Origin: Candidatus Bathyarchaeota archaeon
Lineage (GTDB): Archaea > Thermoproteota > Bathyarchaeia > TCS64
Direction: 5' to 3'
Length of the DNA stretch: 10,672 nt
Assembly: GCA_014730055.1 (NCBI GenBank)
Contig: WJIV01000260.1
Span: 1 to 10,672, forward strand
Positions 1-5,374 of the stretch are shown piece by piece. Each line of letters starts with the position of its first letter. Within the stretch, counting starts at the first letter, position 1. The notes under the pieces are model-generated. The model had not been told where the DNA came from, did not search any database, and was given only the letters and a program-made list of their open reading frames with translations. A program made the translations under genes and the position numbers.

Positions 1-620
1 AATTTAACAATAGATCTAAGATCTCAGACTCATGGAGAAGGAATTTATCCATAGCCTTCTCAGAGCTGGATAGGATCTGCTCAAAGCTCCACATGCCAAG
101 TAACATCAAGGAAAGGGCAGCAGTCATTTACAGAAAAGCCTTGAAAGCAGACCTAATAAGAGGGCGGAGCATAGACGCATTTGTAGCAGCAAGTCTTTAC
201 AGTGCCTGCAGGAAGGAAAGACTGCCTAGAACGCTTTCCTCTATCGCTGAGGCGAGTACAAAAGATTACTCTAATGTTGCCAAATCCTATAGATTGATGC
301 TTAGGGAGCTAGATATCAAGATGCCCATCGATAGCCCGATGAAATTCCTCCCTAGTATTGCCTCAAAGCTAGAGATAAATCCAAGAATGGAAAGATTCTC
401 AGCAGAGATTCTCGAAAAAGCACAGGAGAAACACATGCATGTCGGAAAAAACCCAAGAGCGGTAGCTGCTGCTGCTTTATATCTTGCTTGTGTCGAGAGT
501 GATAGGAAAGTCGTACAGAAAAACGTTGCGAGAGCATCCGGAACATCAGCCGTCACACTTAGAAAAAGATATAAAGAACTCGCTCAGGTTCTCGATGAGA
601 TAGAAACACCTCAATATTAA
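1..620 (+). CDS. tfb: Transcription initiation factor B (TFB), 5'-truncated by window edge
   Basis: Archaeal homologue of TFIIB. It binds the TBP-TATA complex and the BRE and recruits RNA polymerase. The frame is open from base 3 to the left edge with no start, so the gene enters from outside. The first ATG inside it (base 93) lies in mid-domain and is not the start. About 205 residues are visible, covering both cyclin-like repeats. The first contains WRRNLSIAFSELDRI and KALKADLIRGRSIDAFVAAS. The second runs from about FLPSIASKLEI to the end. Near the C-terminus, VVQKNVARASGTSAVTLRKR is the helix-turn-helix that contacts the BRE in this family. The N-terminal zinc ribbon and B-finger are off the window. 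The ending LDEIETPQY is normal for the family. Identification is very secure; whether it is the only TFB of the genome cannot be seen. Confidence 0.95.
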   Translation, partial: FNNRSKISDSWRRNLSIAFSELDRICSKLHMPSNIKERAAVIYRKALKADLIRGRSIDAFVAASLYSACRKERLPRTLSSIAEASTKDYSNVAKSYRLMLRELDIKMPIDSPMKFLPSIASKLEINPRMERFSAEILEKAQEKHMHVGKNPRAVAAAALYLACVESDRKVVQKNVARASGTSAVTLRKRYKELAQVLDEIETPQY

Positions 621-623
621 CCT

Positions 624-640
624 CAATAAATATTTTATTG
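624..640 (+). promoter_or_regulatory. TATA box of the HAD gene inside a 17-bp perfect palindrome
   Basis: CAATAAA, TAT, TTTATTG is a perfect inverted repeat (7-bp arms, 3-bp centre) lying 4 bp after the tfb stop. Its A/T-rich core, AAATATTTTA, is centred about 29 bp upstream of the ATG at 661. That is the archaeal TATA-to-start distance for a leaderless transcript. The palindrome could also be an operator, or a weak hairpin ending tfb. The position is seen; the roles are inferred. Confidence 0.55.
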
Positions 641-660
641 GAAGGGAACAGTTCACAATC

Positions 661-1299
661 ATGGATGGATTCTCTGTCATAAGTTTCGATATGGAAGGAA
701 CTCTAATCGATCACACATATTCAAGGACTATATGGGAGGAAGACATCCCTAGACTATTCTCAGATAAAAATCAAGTGCCAATAGAAGAGGCTAAAGAGAT
801 TGTCTTCGAAGCATATGCTAAAATCGGAGAACTTCAGCCGGAATGGTATGACATAGAATACTGGTTTAAAATGTTCGAATTTGATAGTGACTGGAGGGCA
901 CTACTGAAAAATAGGAGAGACCATGTGAAGCTCTACAAGGAAACTAGGAAAATACTAGAAAAAATTAATGATAAAATTCCTATGATAATATCCTCAAACA
1001 CCATAAGGGAGTTTCTGGATGTTCAAATTGATGTACTTGGAAATTACTTTGACCACATATTCTCAGCTCCCAGTGATTTCAACATCGTTAAGAAAGACGA
1101 AGTATTCTACAAACATGTACTAAAGATACTTGATGTAGAGTCTGATCAAGTTGTTCATGTGGGTGATCACTACAACTTTGACTACCTTGCCCCAAAGAAG
1201 TTAGGAATAAAATCTTATCATCTTGAGAGGGAAGGAGGAAAGAAAGGTAAGGAAGTAGTTCAAAATCTAGAGGATTTTTTGAGAATTATAGACGTTTAA
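661..1299 (+). CDS. HAD-superfamily hydrolase (putative phosphatase)
   Basis: 212-residue protein with the four HAD motifs. Motif I is FDMEGTL with nucleophile D10. Motif II is MIISSN (S111 or S112). Motif III lysine is K144 or K145 in IVKKDEVF. Motif IV is VVHVGDHYNFDYLAPKKLGI, with D169 and D174 as the metal ligands. A helical stretch between motif I and residue 95 is the likely C1 cap, so it belongs to the HAD class I phosphatase-like group. Substrate cannot be told; distant possibilities are phosphoglycolate- or phosphoserine-type phosphatases. The second acid of motif I, usually Asp, is Glu (E12). The ATG follows a TATA-like palindrome by about 29 bp and lacks a clear ribosome binding site, so the mRNA is probably leaderless. 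Its last 33 bases overlap the end of the convergent nep1 gene. Confidence 0.85.
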   Translation: MDGFSVISFDMEGTLIDHTYSRTIWEEDIPRLFSDKNQVPIEEAKEIVFEAYAKIGELQPEWYDIEYWFKMFEFDSDWRALLKNRRDHVKLYKETRKILEKINDKIPMIISSNTIREFLDVQIDVLGNYFDHIFSAPSDFNIVKKDEVFYKHVLKILDVESDQVVHVGDHYNFDYLAPKKLGIKSYHLEREGGKKGKEVVQNLEDFLRIIDV

Positions 1300-1965
1300 A
1301 CATTTTTCCAGTTCATAAATTAGACGCGAGTTCACTATCCAAGCTTCGAGTGGTTCTGGATACACATTAATCTGCTTATTCATAATCGACGCCGTCTCCT
1401 TTTGGTAAGGTCCATGAGGAAATGCTCCTATACAAACCATCGGGTTATTAAAATCACAGAGACTTTTGGATAGAGTTTCGAAGCTACTGGGTTCACCTCG
1501 GCTTGTCAAACCTATAACAAAATCCGGGTTTAAAGAATCTCTTAGCTGATTTATGTTAATTTTTCGTAACTCAAGTAAGATGGTATCTCCGTTTGGAGGG
1601 GATCTTCCGTCAACGTAAAGCTGCTCTATTAAGCTCTTGAAGCGATTATAATCCCGAGGTAATCTCGCCTCAGGGTTAACATATATGCATAAATCCTGTA
1701 CTGTGTGAATCCAGATCCTCAATTCTCCAGTCTTATTTAACGGAGAGCCTAGTGCCTCGAGAAGAAGGAAGTGGATTATGTCTGGCCTCCCTCTCTTCTC
1801 GCTATTGTCCAGTCTGTCCATAGCCCAATGGTGTAGACTTCTATCGAGAAGATTCTCCTCAGGGGGTTTTCCTTTTCTTTTAGCATTTCTCCTAACTGAG
1901 GGATGACGAATTATCTCCGAAGGCACAAGCTCGAGAGAGCTCTCCACATACACTATGTTTATCAT
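1267..1965 (-). CDS. nep1: 16S rRNA pseudouridine N1-methyltransferase Nep1 (Emg1)
   Basis: SPOUT-class methyltransferase that N1-methylates a pseudouridine in 16S rRNA (helix 35) and assists small-subunit assembly. From the ATG at 1965 it is 232 residues, the usual archaeal length. Family signatures: N-terminal INIVYVESSLELVP; KRGRPDIIHFLLLEALGSP (about 57-75); IHT; NPEARLPRDYNRF (97-109); IGLTSRGEP (151-159); the SAM-binding loop CIGAFPHG (178-185); and the C-terminal knot segment EAWIVNSRLIYELE. An in-frame GTG at 1980 would add five residues and overlap the upstream gene by 11 bp. I prefer the ATG: it matches the family N-terminus, lies 4 nt after the upstream stop, and has GAGGTGA about 11 nt before it. 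Last gene of the ferredoxin/membrane-protein/nep1 operon. Its final 11 codons overlap the convergent HAD gene. Confidence 0.93.
   Translation of the reverse strand: MINIVYVESSLELVPSEIIRHPSVRRNAKRKGKPPEENLLDRSLHHWAMDRLDNSEKRGRPDIIHFLLLEALGSPLNKTGELRIWIHTVQDLCIYVNPEARLPRDYNRFKSLIEQLYVDGRSPPNGDTILLELRKININQLRDSLNPDFVIGLTSRGEPSSFETLSKSLCDFNNPMVCIGAFPHGPYQKETASIMNKQINVYPEPLEAWIVNSRLIYELEKCLNVYNSQKIL
1303..1307 (+). terminator. Possible U-rich terminator after the HAD gene
   Basis: A run of five T directly follows the HAD stop codon (TAA 1297-1299), as in archaeal oligo-U termination. It lies inside the convergent nep1 coding sequence, so it is a weak call. Confidence 0.25.
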
Positions 1966-1969
1966 AATT

Positions 1970-3028
1970 TTAACTTTCACCTCTTAAGGCGTTTTTAGTA
2001 ATTGCTATGCTTCTTCGCCCTAAGAAGAAAAAGAGCACAGAAGCTAGAAAGACTGCTGTTATGGCTGTTGTAAGATTTCTCCTTAAGGCCTCCAATTCAG
2101 CTTGTTCTCTTTGATAGGCATTCGAGAGGGCATTATACCTTGACTCAAGATTCTCATAATCAAGCTCACATACATCCAGTTTTATCTCCAAGTTAGCAAC
2201 TTCTGCTCTAAGGTCCTTTAGTTCTTCTATCCTATGTAAGGAGTTATTTGCTTCATTTGCAAGATCTGAAATCAGTTCTGCTCTTGAGTCCTCATCATAG
2301 TCAAGGTAGATTTCCTTTGCTTCTAAATAATCACCATCATTTAAAGTGTTATTCATCTGTTCTAGGAGTTTGTAATAGCGTGATTTTTGAAAGGTCTGAG
2401 TGGAATCAACTTTATCAAGATTAACTATTTCCGACTGCATATCTTGGTATTTCCCCTTGAGATAGTCAACCTGAATATCATCAATTAGATAATATTCAGT
2501 TGAGAAAGATCCAATCCGAGGACCCTTTACAATAATCCCGGAACTGGAATTTCTAGTCTCATAATATATCGAGACAGTGTTGACAATCTCAATATCCTCA
2601 TATGGTTTCATTCCGAATTGAAATGAGTCTCTGTCAAAGGTATGATTAAAACGAAGATTAACAGTATAACCAGATTCAGGAAAAGTTAATGATCTATTGA
2701 GTTCAATATTATCCAAATTGTAAGTGTAGCCTGTGGTAGCATCACCAAAATCGTAGGATCCTTTTCCTCTCCAGCTAAAAGTGAGGGAGACGAGGTAGTT
2801 ACCTGTATAAACTAGTCCTGGCTGCCCAGTAACAACTTCACTCTGTTCAATGCCGTTGCCTGTGCTATTGAATTTTATGATGAAAGTATATGTTTCCCCG
2901 TGTAAGATTTGATCAAAGAAAGGTATTGGCTCTACCTCCAGACTTGGTCCCAAGATCTCAGCCATAGATAGAAAACTTGGATGCAATAAAAGTAAAATCA
3001 AAAAAAAGATCGAGATCGTTTTTCTCAT
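1970..3028 (-). CDS. Exported membrane-anchored coiled-coil protein of unknown function
   Basis: Not recognised as a named family. The 352-residue protein starts with a signal peptide (MRK, then a hydrophobic core ISIFFLILLLL, ending near residue 23). A β-rich, polar extracellular part follows at about 27-190. Next is a helical region with a probable coiled coil at about 262-318 (EELKDLRAEVANLEIKL and following heptads). A single transmembrane helix spans about 322-337, with a short basic cytoplasmic tail beginning RRSIAITKNALRG. This predicts a type I surface protein with its coiled coil just outside the membrane. Seven N-x-S/T sequons (for example N54, N111, N128, N160) fit archaeal N-glycosylation. 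It sits between ferredoxin (38 bp upstream) and nep1 (4 bp downstream), so it is probably co-transcribed. The function of neither neighbour explains it. Gene reality is secure; function is unknown. Confidence 0.85.
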   Translation of the reverse strand: MRKTISIFFLILLLLHPSFLSMAEILGPSLEVEPIPFFDQILHGETYTFIIKFNSTGNGIEQSEVVTGQPGLVYTGNYLVSLTFSWRGKGSYDFGDATTGYTYNLDNIELNRSLTFPESGYTVNLRFNHTFDRDSFQFGMKPYEDIEIVNTVSIYYETRNSSSGIIVKGPRIGSFSTEYYLIDDIQVDYLKGKYQDMQSEIVNLDKVDSTQTFQKSRYYKLLEQMNNTLNDGDYLEAKEIYLDYDEDSRAELISDLANEANNSLHRIEELKDLRAEVANLEIKLDVCELDYENLESRYNALSNAYQREQAELEALRRNLTTAITAVFLASVLFFFLGRRSIAITKNALRGES

Positions 3029-3067
3029 AAATGAAGAAAAAGGGAGGTTACTGATAAGAGTTTCAAA

Positions 3068-3262
3068 CTACTCTTCTACAGTAATAGCCCCGACGGGGCA
3101 ACCATTAACACAGGCCATACACAAGATACAATCTTCTTCTCTTGTAGCCTGAGCTTTTGTCTCTCCTTCGATCTCTACTAGATCATATACGTTTACTGGG
3201 CATACGTCAGCGCATACTCCTGCGCCTTCGCATACATCTAAGTCAACAATTACGTTTGGCAT
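3068..3262 (-). CDS. Small clostridial-type ferredoxin with one cluster cysteine missing
   Basis: 64-residue cytosolic electron carrier with two iron-sulfur half-motifs. The second is canonical: C45-x2-C48-x2-C51-x3-C55-P. The first reads C11-E-G-A14-G-V-C17-x3-C21-P, with alanine where the second cysteine should be. By the standard ligand pattern (C11, residue 14, C17 and C55 for one cluster; C45, C48, C51 and C21 for the other), this predicts one [4Fe-4S] and one [3Fe-4S] or labile cluster. The protein is acidic, as usual for ferredoxins. The ATG at 3262 is the only sensible start; it lies about 33 bp from a TATA box, so the transcript has little or no leader. First gene of an operon with the membrane protein and nep1. 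Its redox partner is unknown; pyruvate- or radical-SAM-linked enzymes are possible. Confidence 0.9.
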   Translation of the reverse strand: MPNVIVDLDVCEGAGVCADVCPVNVYDLVEIEGETKAQATREEDCILCMACVNGCPVGAITVEE

Positions 3263-3290
3263 TGTGATCCAATAATGAATATAATCACTC

Positions 3291-3300
3291 TTTATATAAT
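3291..3300. promoter_or_regulatory. Shared divergent TATA element (ferredoxin / histone)
   Basis: TTTATATAAT lies in the 76-bp gap between the divergent ferredoxin and histone starts and contains the near-palindrome TTATATAA. Read leftward it is 30-37 bp upstream of the ferredoxin ATG, which gives an almost leaderless mRNA; purine-rich GAGGAG just upstream in that direction could serve as BRE. Read rightward it is about 40 bp upstream of the histone GTG, leaving a leader of about 20 nt that contains GGAG. No second TATA-like element is visible in the gap. Confidence 0.6.
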
Positions 3301-3326
3301 CTCCTCTTACCTTAGAATCAGGACCT

Positions 3327-3330
3327 GGAG
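3327..3330 (+). promoter_or_regulatory. Ribosome binding site supporting the histone GTG start
   Basis: GGAG sits 8 nt before the GTG at 3339. It supports that start and implies a leadered histone mRNA, unlike the ferredoxin gene across the same gap. Confidence 0.55.
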
Positions 3331-3338
3331 ATTAAGCC

Positions 3339-3575
3339 GTGGCAGAAGAGTTCACTATAGCACCTTTCAGGAGACTGCTGAAAAAAGAGGGAGACCTCAG
3401 AATAAGCCCTGAAGCTGTTGAAGAAATGAGAAGAATTATGGGAGATCTCTGTACTGAGATAGCGAGAAATGCTGTAGAGCACGCCAAGAATGATGAACGA
3501 AAAACCATATTAGAAAGGGATATCAAGGCGGCTTATCTTAAGGTAAAGGAAATGGAGAAAAAGAGAATTGTCTGA
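3339..3575 (+). CDS. Archaeal histone (HMf-like)
   Basis: 78-residue histone-fold protein that dimerises and wraps DNA. It shows the archaeal pattern: EEFTIAPFRRLLKKEGDLRIS (helix 1 and loop), then a long central helix, EAVEEMRRIMGDLCTEIARNAVEHAK, then ERKTILERDIKAAYLKV. RKTI followed by an acidic D-I is the family's loop-2/helix-3 signature. It is about ten residues longer than minimal HMf-type histones, with a short acidic N-terminal lead and a basic C-terminal tail, KEMEKKRIV. The start is GTG, supported by GGAG 8 nt upstream. The stop overlaps the following SpoIIM-family gene by 8 nt, so the two are translationally coupled. Confidence 0.93.
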   Translation: MAEEFTIAPFRRLLKKEGDLRISPEAVEEMRRIMGDLCTEIARNAVEHAKNDERKTILERDIKAAYLKVKEMEKKRIV

Positions 3576-4158
3576 GGAAAGAACATTATTAAATAAAATT
3601 ACTGGTGGTCATAAAGAGTATCTGAAAGACCTTACACCGATATTTGCAATAACCATATTTCTATTCATATTCTCTTCATTTATGGGATACTATATGGGTG
3701 AGCAGATATCACCAGAAATATTTGAGGATCTATTCAGCAACATTCCAGACCCAGCTGATTCTACAACACTCGAGATCTTCGTTGCCATTCTCGTCAATAA
3801 TACTATAGCTAGTTTCCTATTCCTTGTATCTGGTGTATTAATTGGGATACCTCCGCTTCTATTCATAATAATGAATGGTTTCATAGTAGGTTGGATCAGT
3901 TGGACTGCCGCTAAAGAAGTTGGAATTGGACTTGTCTTACTAACGTTAGTACCCCACGGAATTATTGAGATACCGGCCATATCACTAAGCGCAGCCATGG
4001 GCGTTGGGATAGGATACAAGATAATTCATAAGATCCGGAAAGAGAACGGTATAACATCCTACGTTAAAGACTCACTTAATCTCTTTGTAACAAGAATAGT
4101 ACCTCTACTGATTCTTGCTGCTGCTATAGAGACAGTGCTGATAGCCCTAGTCTCATAG
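3568..4158 (+). CDS. SpoIIM-family (stage II sporulation protein M-like) integral membrane protein
   Basis: 196-residue membrane protein of the DUF95/SpoIIM family, common in archaea, where its role is not established; in Bacillus SpoIIM acts in engulfment. About five hydrophobic segments: 23-43, 68-91, 94-112, 120-152 and 173-195. Family hallmarks are the VNNTIASFLFLVSGVLIG segment (76-93) and LVPHGIIEIPAISLSAAMG (127-145). The start is TTG within TTGTCTGA, overlapping the histone stop. GGAG at 3554-3557, 10 nt upstream, supports it. No ATG occurs before the first transmembrane segment, so TTG is the best choice. It is co-expressed with the histone, a pairing that does not suggest an obvious joint role. 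Confidence 0.88.
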   Translation: MSEERTLLNKITGGHKEYLKDLTPIFAITIFLFIFSSFMGYYMGEQISPEIFEDLFSNIPDPADSTTLEIFVAILVNNTIASFLFLVSGVLIGIPPLLFIIMNGFIVGWISWTAAKEVGIGLVLLTLVPHGIIEIPAISLSAAMGVGIGYKIIHKIRKENGITSYVKDSLNLFVTRIVPLLILAAAIETVLIALVS

Positions 4159-4159
4159 A

Positions 4160-4182
4160 GTAACCTTTTTGTTACCCGTTAC
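4160..4182 (+). promoter_or_regulatory. GTTAC repeat cluster / T-run upstream of the C_GCAxxG gene
   Basis: GTAAC (4160-4164), then CTTTTT, then GTTAC (4171-4175) form an inverted repeat. A third GTTAC copy (4178-4182) repeats with a 7-bp period. The T-run begins 8 bp after the SpoIIM stop and could end that transcript. The weak A/T stretch TTTTTGTTA lies 23-31 bp before the next ATG and may be its TATA element, so a repressor bound here would block the promoter. Repeats are seen; function is inferred. Confidence 0.35.
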
Positions 4183-4196
4183 TTCATTACAGCCCT

Positions 4197-4640
4197 ATGA
4201 TCACCAGAGAAGATAAGAAATTCAACTGCTGTGAAAGTACTCTAATCAGGGTTGACAACAAGAAACCACTAGCTGGATTCGATACACCCGTTATGAGAAT
4301 CGCCTCAAACTTCGGAGGAGGAGTAGCTGGCTGGGGAAGTGCCTGCGGAGCTGTAACAGGAGCAGCAATGGCAATAGGCCTAATAATGGGAACAAATGGA
4401 ACAGAATCCCCAGAAGAATACGAGGAAAAGAGAGAGAAAATGCGGGACCTAACCCAGAAATTCCATCAAGCCTTTGAGGATAGATGGGGACACATCAACT
4501 GCTATGATCTCCTCGGCGTAAACACTCGGACCCCTGAGGGCAAAGTAAGATACGAGGAAATGAAAGCCAAAGGGGAGACAGAGTGTGCAGACTATGTCGA
4601 GTGGGCAGCTGAGAAAATACTTGAGCTTGTAGAAGACTAA
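4197..4640 (+). CDS. C_GCAxxG_C_C family protein (putative redox-active)
   Basis: 147-residue protein of the family named for its conserved cysteines; its molecular function is not established. Visible features: C11-C12 in FNCCESTL; the glycine-rich signature FGGGVAGWGSACGAVTGAAM (39-58, with C50); C102 in WGHINCYDLLG; and C130 in ECADYVEWAAEKI near the end. Spacing and length match the family, and the gene looks intact. The glycine-rich segment is moderately hydrophobic but too short and broken for a clear membrane helix. Members are frequently encoded with anaerobic redox genes, as here. The ATG at 4197 has no ribosome binding site and follows a short region with GTTAC repeats. Convergent with the NrdG-like gene, 33 bp away. 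Confidence 0.88.
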   Translation: MITREDKKFNCCESTLIRVDNKKPLAGFDTPVMRIASNFGGGVAGWGSACGAVTGAAMAIGLIMGTNGTESPEEYEEKREKMRDLTQKFHQAFEDRWGHINCYDLLGVNTRTPEGKVRYEEMKAKGETECADYVEWAAEKILELVED

Positions 4641-4665
4641 GTAGTTTTCTAAGTATTTAGAGGTC

Positions 4666-4670
4666 TTTTT
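4666..4670 (+). terminator. U-rich terminator after the C_GCAxxG gene
   Basis: TCTTTTTG follows the stop codon by 25 nt in the 33-bp convergent gap, consistent with archaeal oligo-U termination. No strong stem precedes it. Confidence 0.35.
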
Positions 4671-4673
4671 GTT

Positions 4674-5372
4674 CTAGTCCTCTATTTGAACCTCATGAAA
4701 ATAGGGAGCTACTCTATCACGGATTTCTTTCAAGTCCTCATCTGAGAAGGGGTCAATATCCATACATTTTGGGTCTAAAGTTTTTTCATGCTTAAACTTC
4801 CTTATTACAAGCTTGCGCGCACCCGCTATGCTCCGAGATATTGCCTCAATATCTTCGATTTCATTTATACCTGGAACAGGCATAACCACCCATTCACGAG
4901 GTACTTCACTCTTCCTGATTATCTGTATCGATTTACGCATTATTTCCGGTTTAATTCTGTATCTAGCAACCTCTGGGTACTTATATATTGGTGCAACAAG
5001 AAATACACTAAAATAATCAACGAGCTCTCGTTCGATTAATCTTTGTAATCTCTTGGGTTTTGATGCATTTGTATCGAGTTTAATTTTATATCCTTGAAGT
5101 TTTAGTTCCTTAAGGAAATCTGGTAAATAGTCATGAAGCGTAGGCTCACCACCGGTAATAGTTATGCCACTCAAAAAGCCAATTCGGGGATATACCATCT
5201 GAAGGTAATCTACTGCGGGTATTTTCTCCATAGGAATGTAATGGTGTATTAATTCTTCCTTTGGACAAAAAGGGCATCTAAAGTTACACCCAGGAACAAC
5301 GGCAGTTGCACAAAGCCTACCAGGATAGTCTGCTATGCTGAGTTTGCTGTGTCCAACAATTGGTAATCCTAT
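4674..5372 (-). CDS. NrdG-like radical-SAM glycyl-radical activase; start codon unresolved
   Basis: Anaerobic ribonucleotide-reductase-activating type of radical-SAM enzyme, which uses SAM and a [4Fe-4S] cluster to put a glycyl radical on its partner. In the open frame: LSIADYPGRL, then VVPGCNFRCPFCPKEEL (the CxxxCxxC cluster motif, bases 5265-5288), then ITITGGEPTLHDYLPDFLKE (SAM-binding GGE) and IKLDTNAS, ending at 4674. From about 5372 it is 232 residues, the family length. The first in-frame ATG (5231) lies after the cluster motif and cannot be the true start. Between the in-frame TGA (5409-5411) and the motif there is no ATG, GTG or TTG. Only near-cognates exist, such as ATA 5372 and ATT 5360; the coordinate given assumes ATA. 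Alternatives are a frameshift from the NrdD-like frame, or from an ATG at 5412 preceded by GGAGG, or a sequence error. It directly follows its presumed partner. Confidence 0.82.
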   Translation of the reverse strand: MGLPIVGHSKLSIADYPGRLCATAVVPGCNFRCPFCPKEELIHHYIPMEKIPAVDYLQMVYPRIGFLSGITITGGEPTLHDYLPDFLKELKLQGYKIKLDTNASKPKRLQRLIERELVDYFSVFLVAPIYKYPEVARYRIKPEIMRKSIQIIRKSEVPREWVVMPVPGINEIEDIEAISRSIAGARKLVIRKFKHEKTLDPKCMDIDPFSDEDLKEIRDRVAPYFHEVQIED

Positions 5373-5374
5373 CT

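Noticed and set aside
287..556. Open frames antisense to tfb
   Set aside because: They mirror the conserved TFB cyclin repeats and have no promoter or recognisable content.
93..620. Complete short TFB-like protein from ATG 93
   Set aside because: The upstream codons from base 3 continue the first cyclin repeat (NLSIAFSELDRI), so the gene is a longer TFB cut by the edge.
1267..1980. Nep1 starting at GTG 1980
   Set aside because: It adds five residues before the conserved family N-terminus and overlaps the preceding gene. The ATG at 1965 fits better, though GTG cannot be excluded.
4788..5039. Open frames antisense to the activase gene
   Set aside because: Tyrosine- and asparagine-rich reading of the opposite strand of a radical-SAM gene; no support as a gene.
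4674..5231. Activase gene starting at the ATG 5231
   Set aside because: This start removes the CxxxCxxC motif at 5265-5288, which is present, in frame and correctly placed just upstream.
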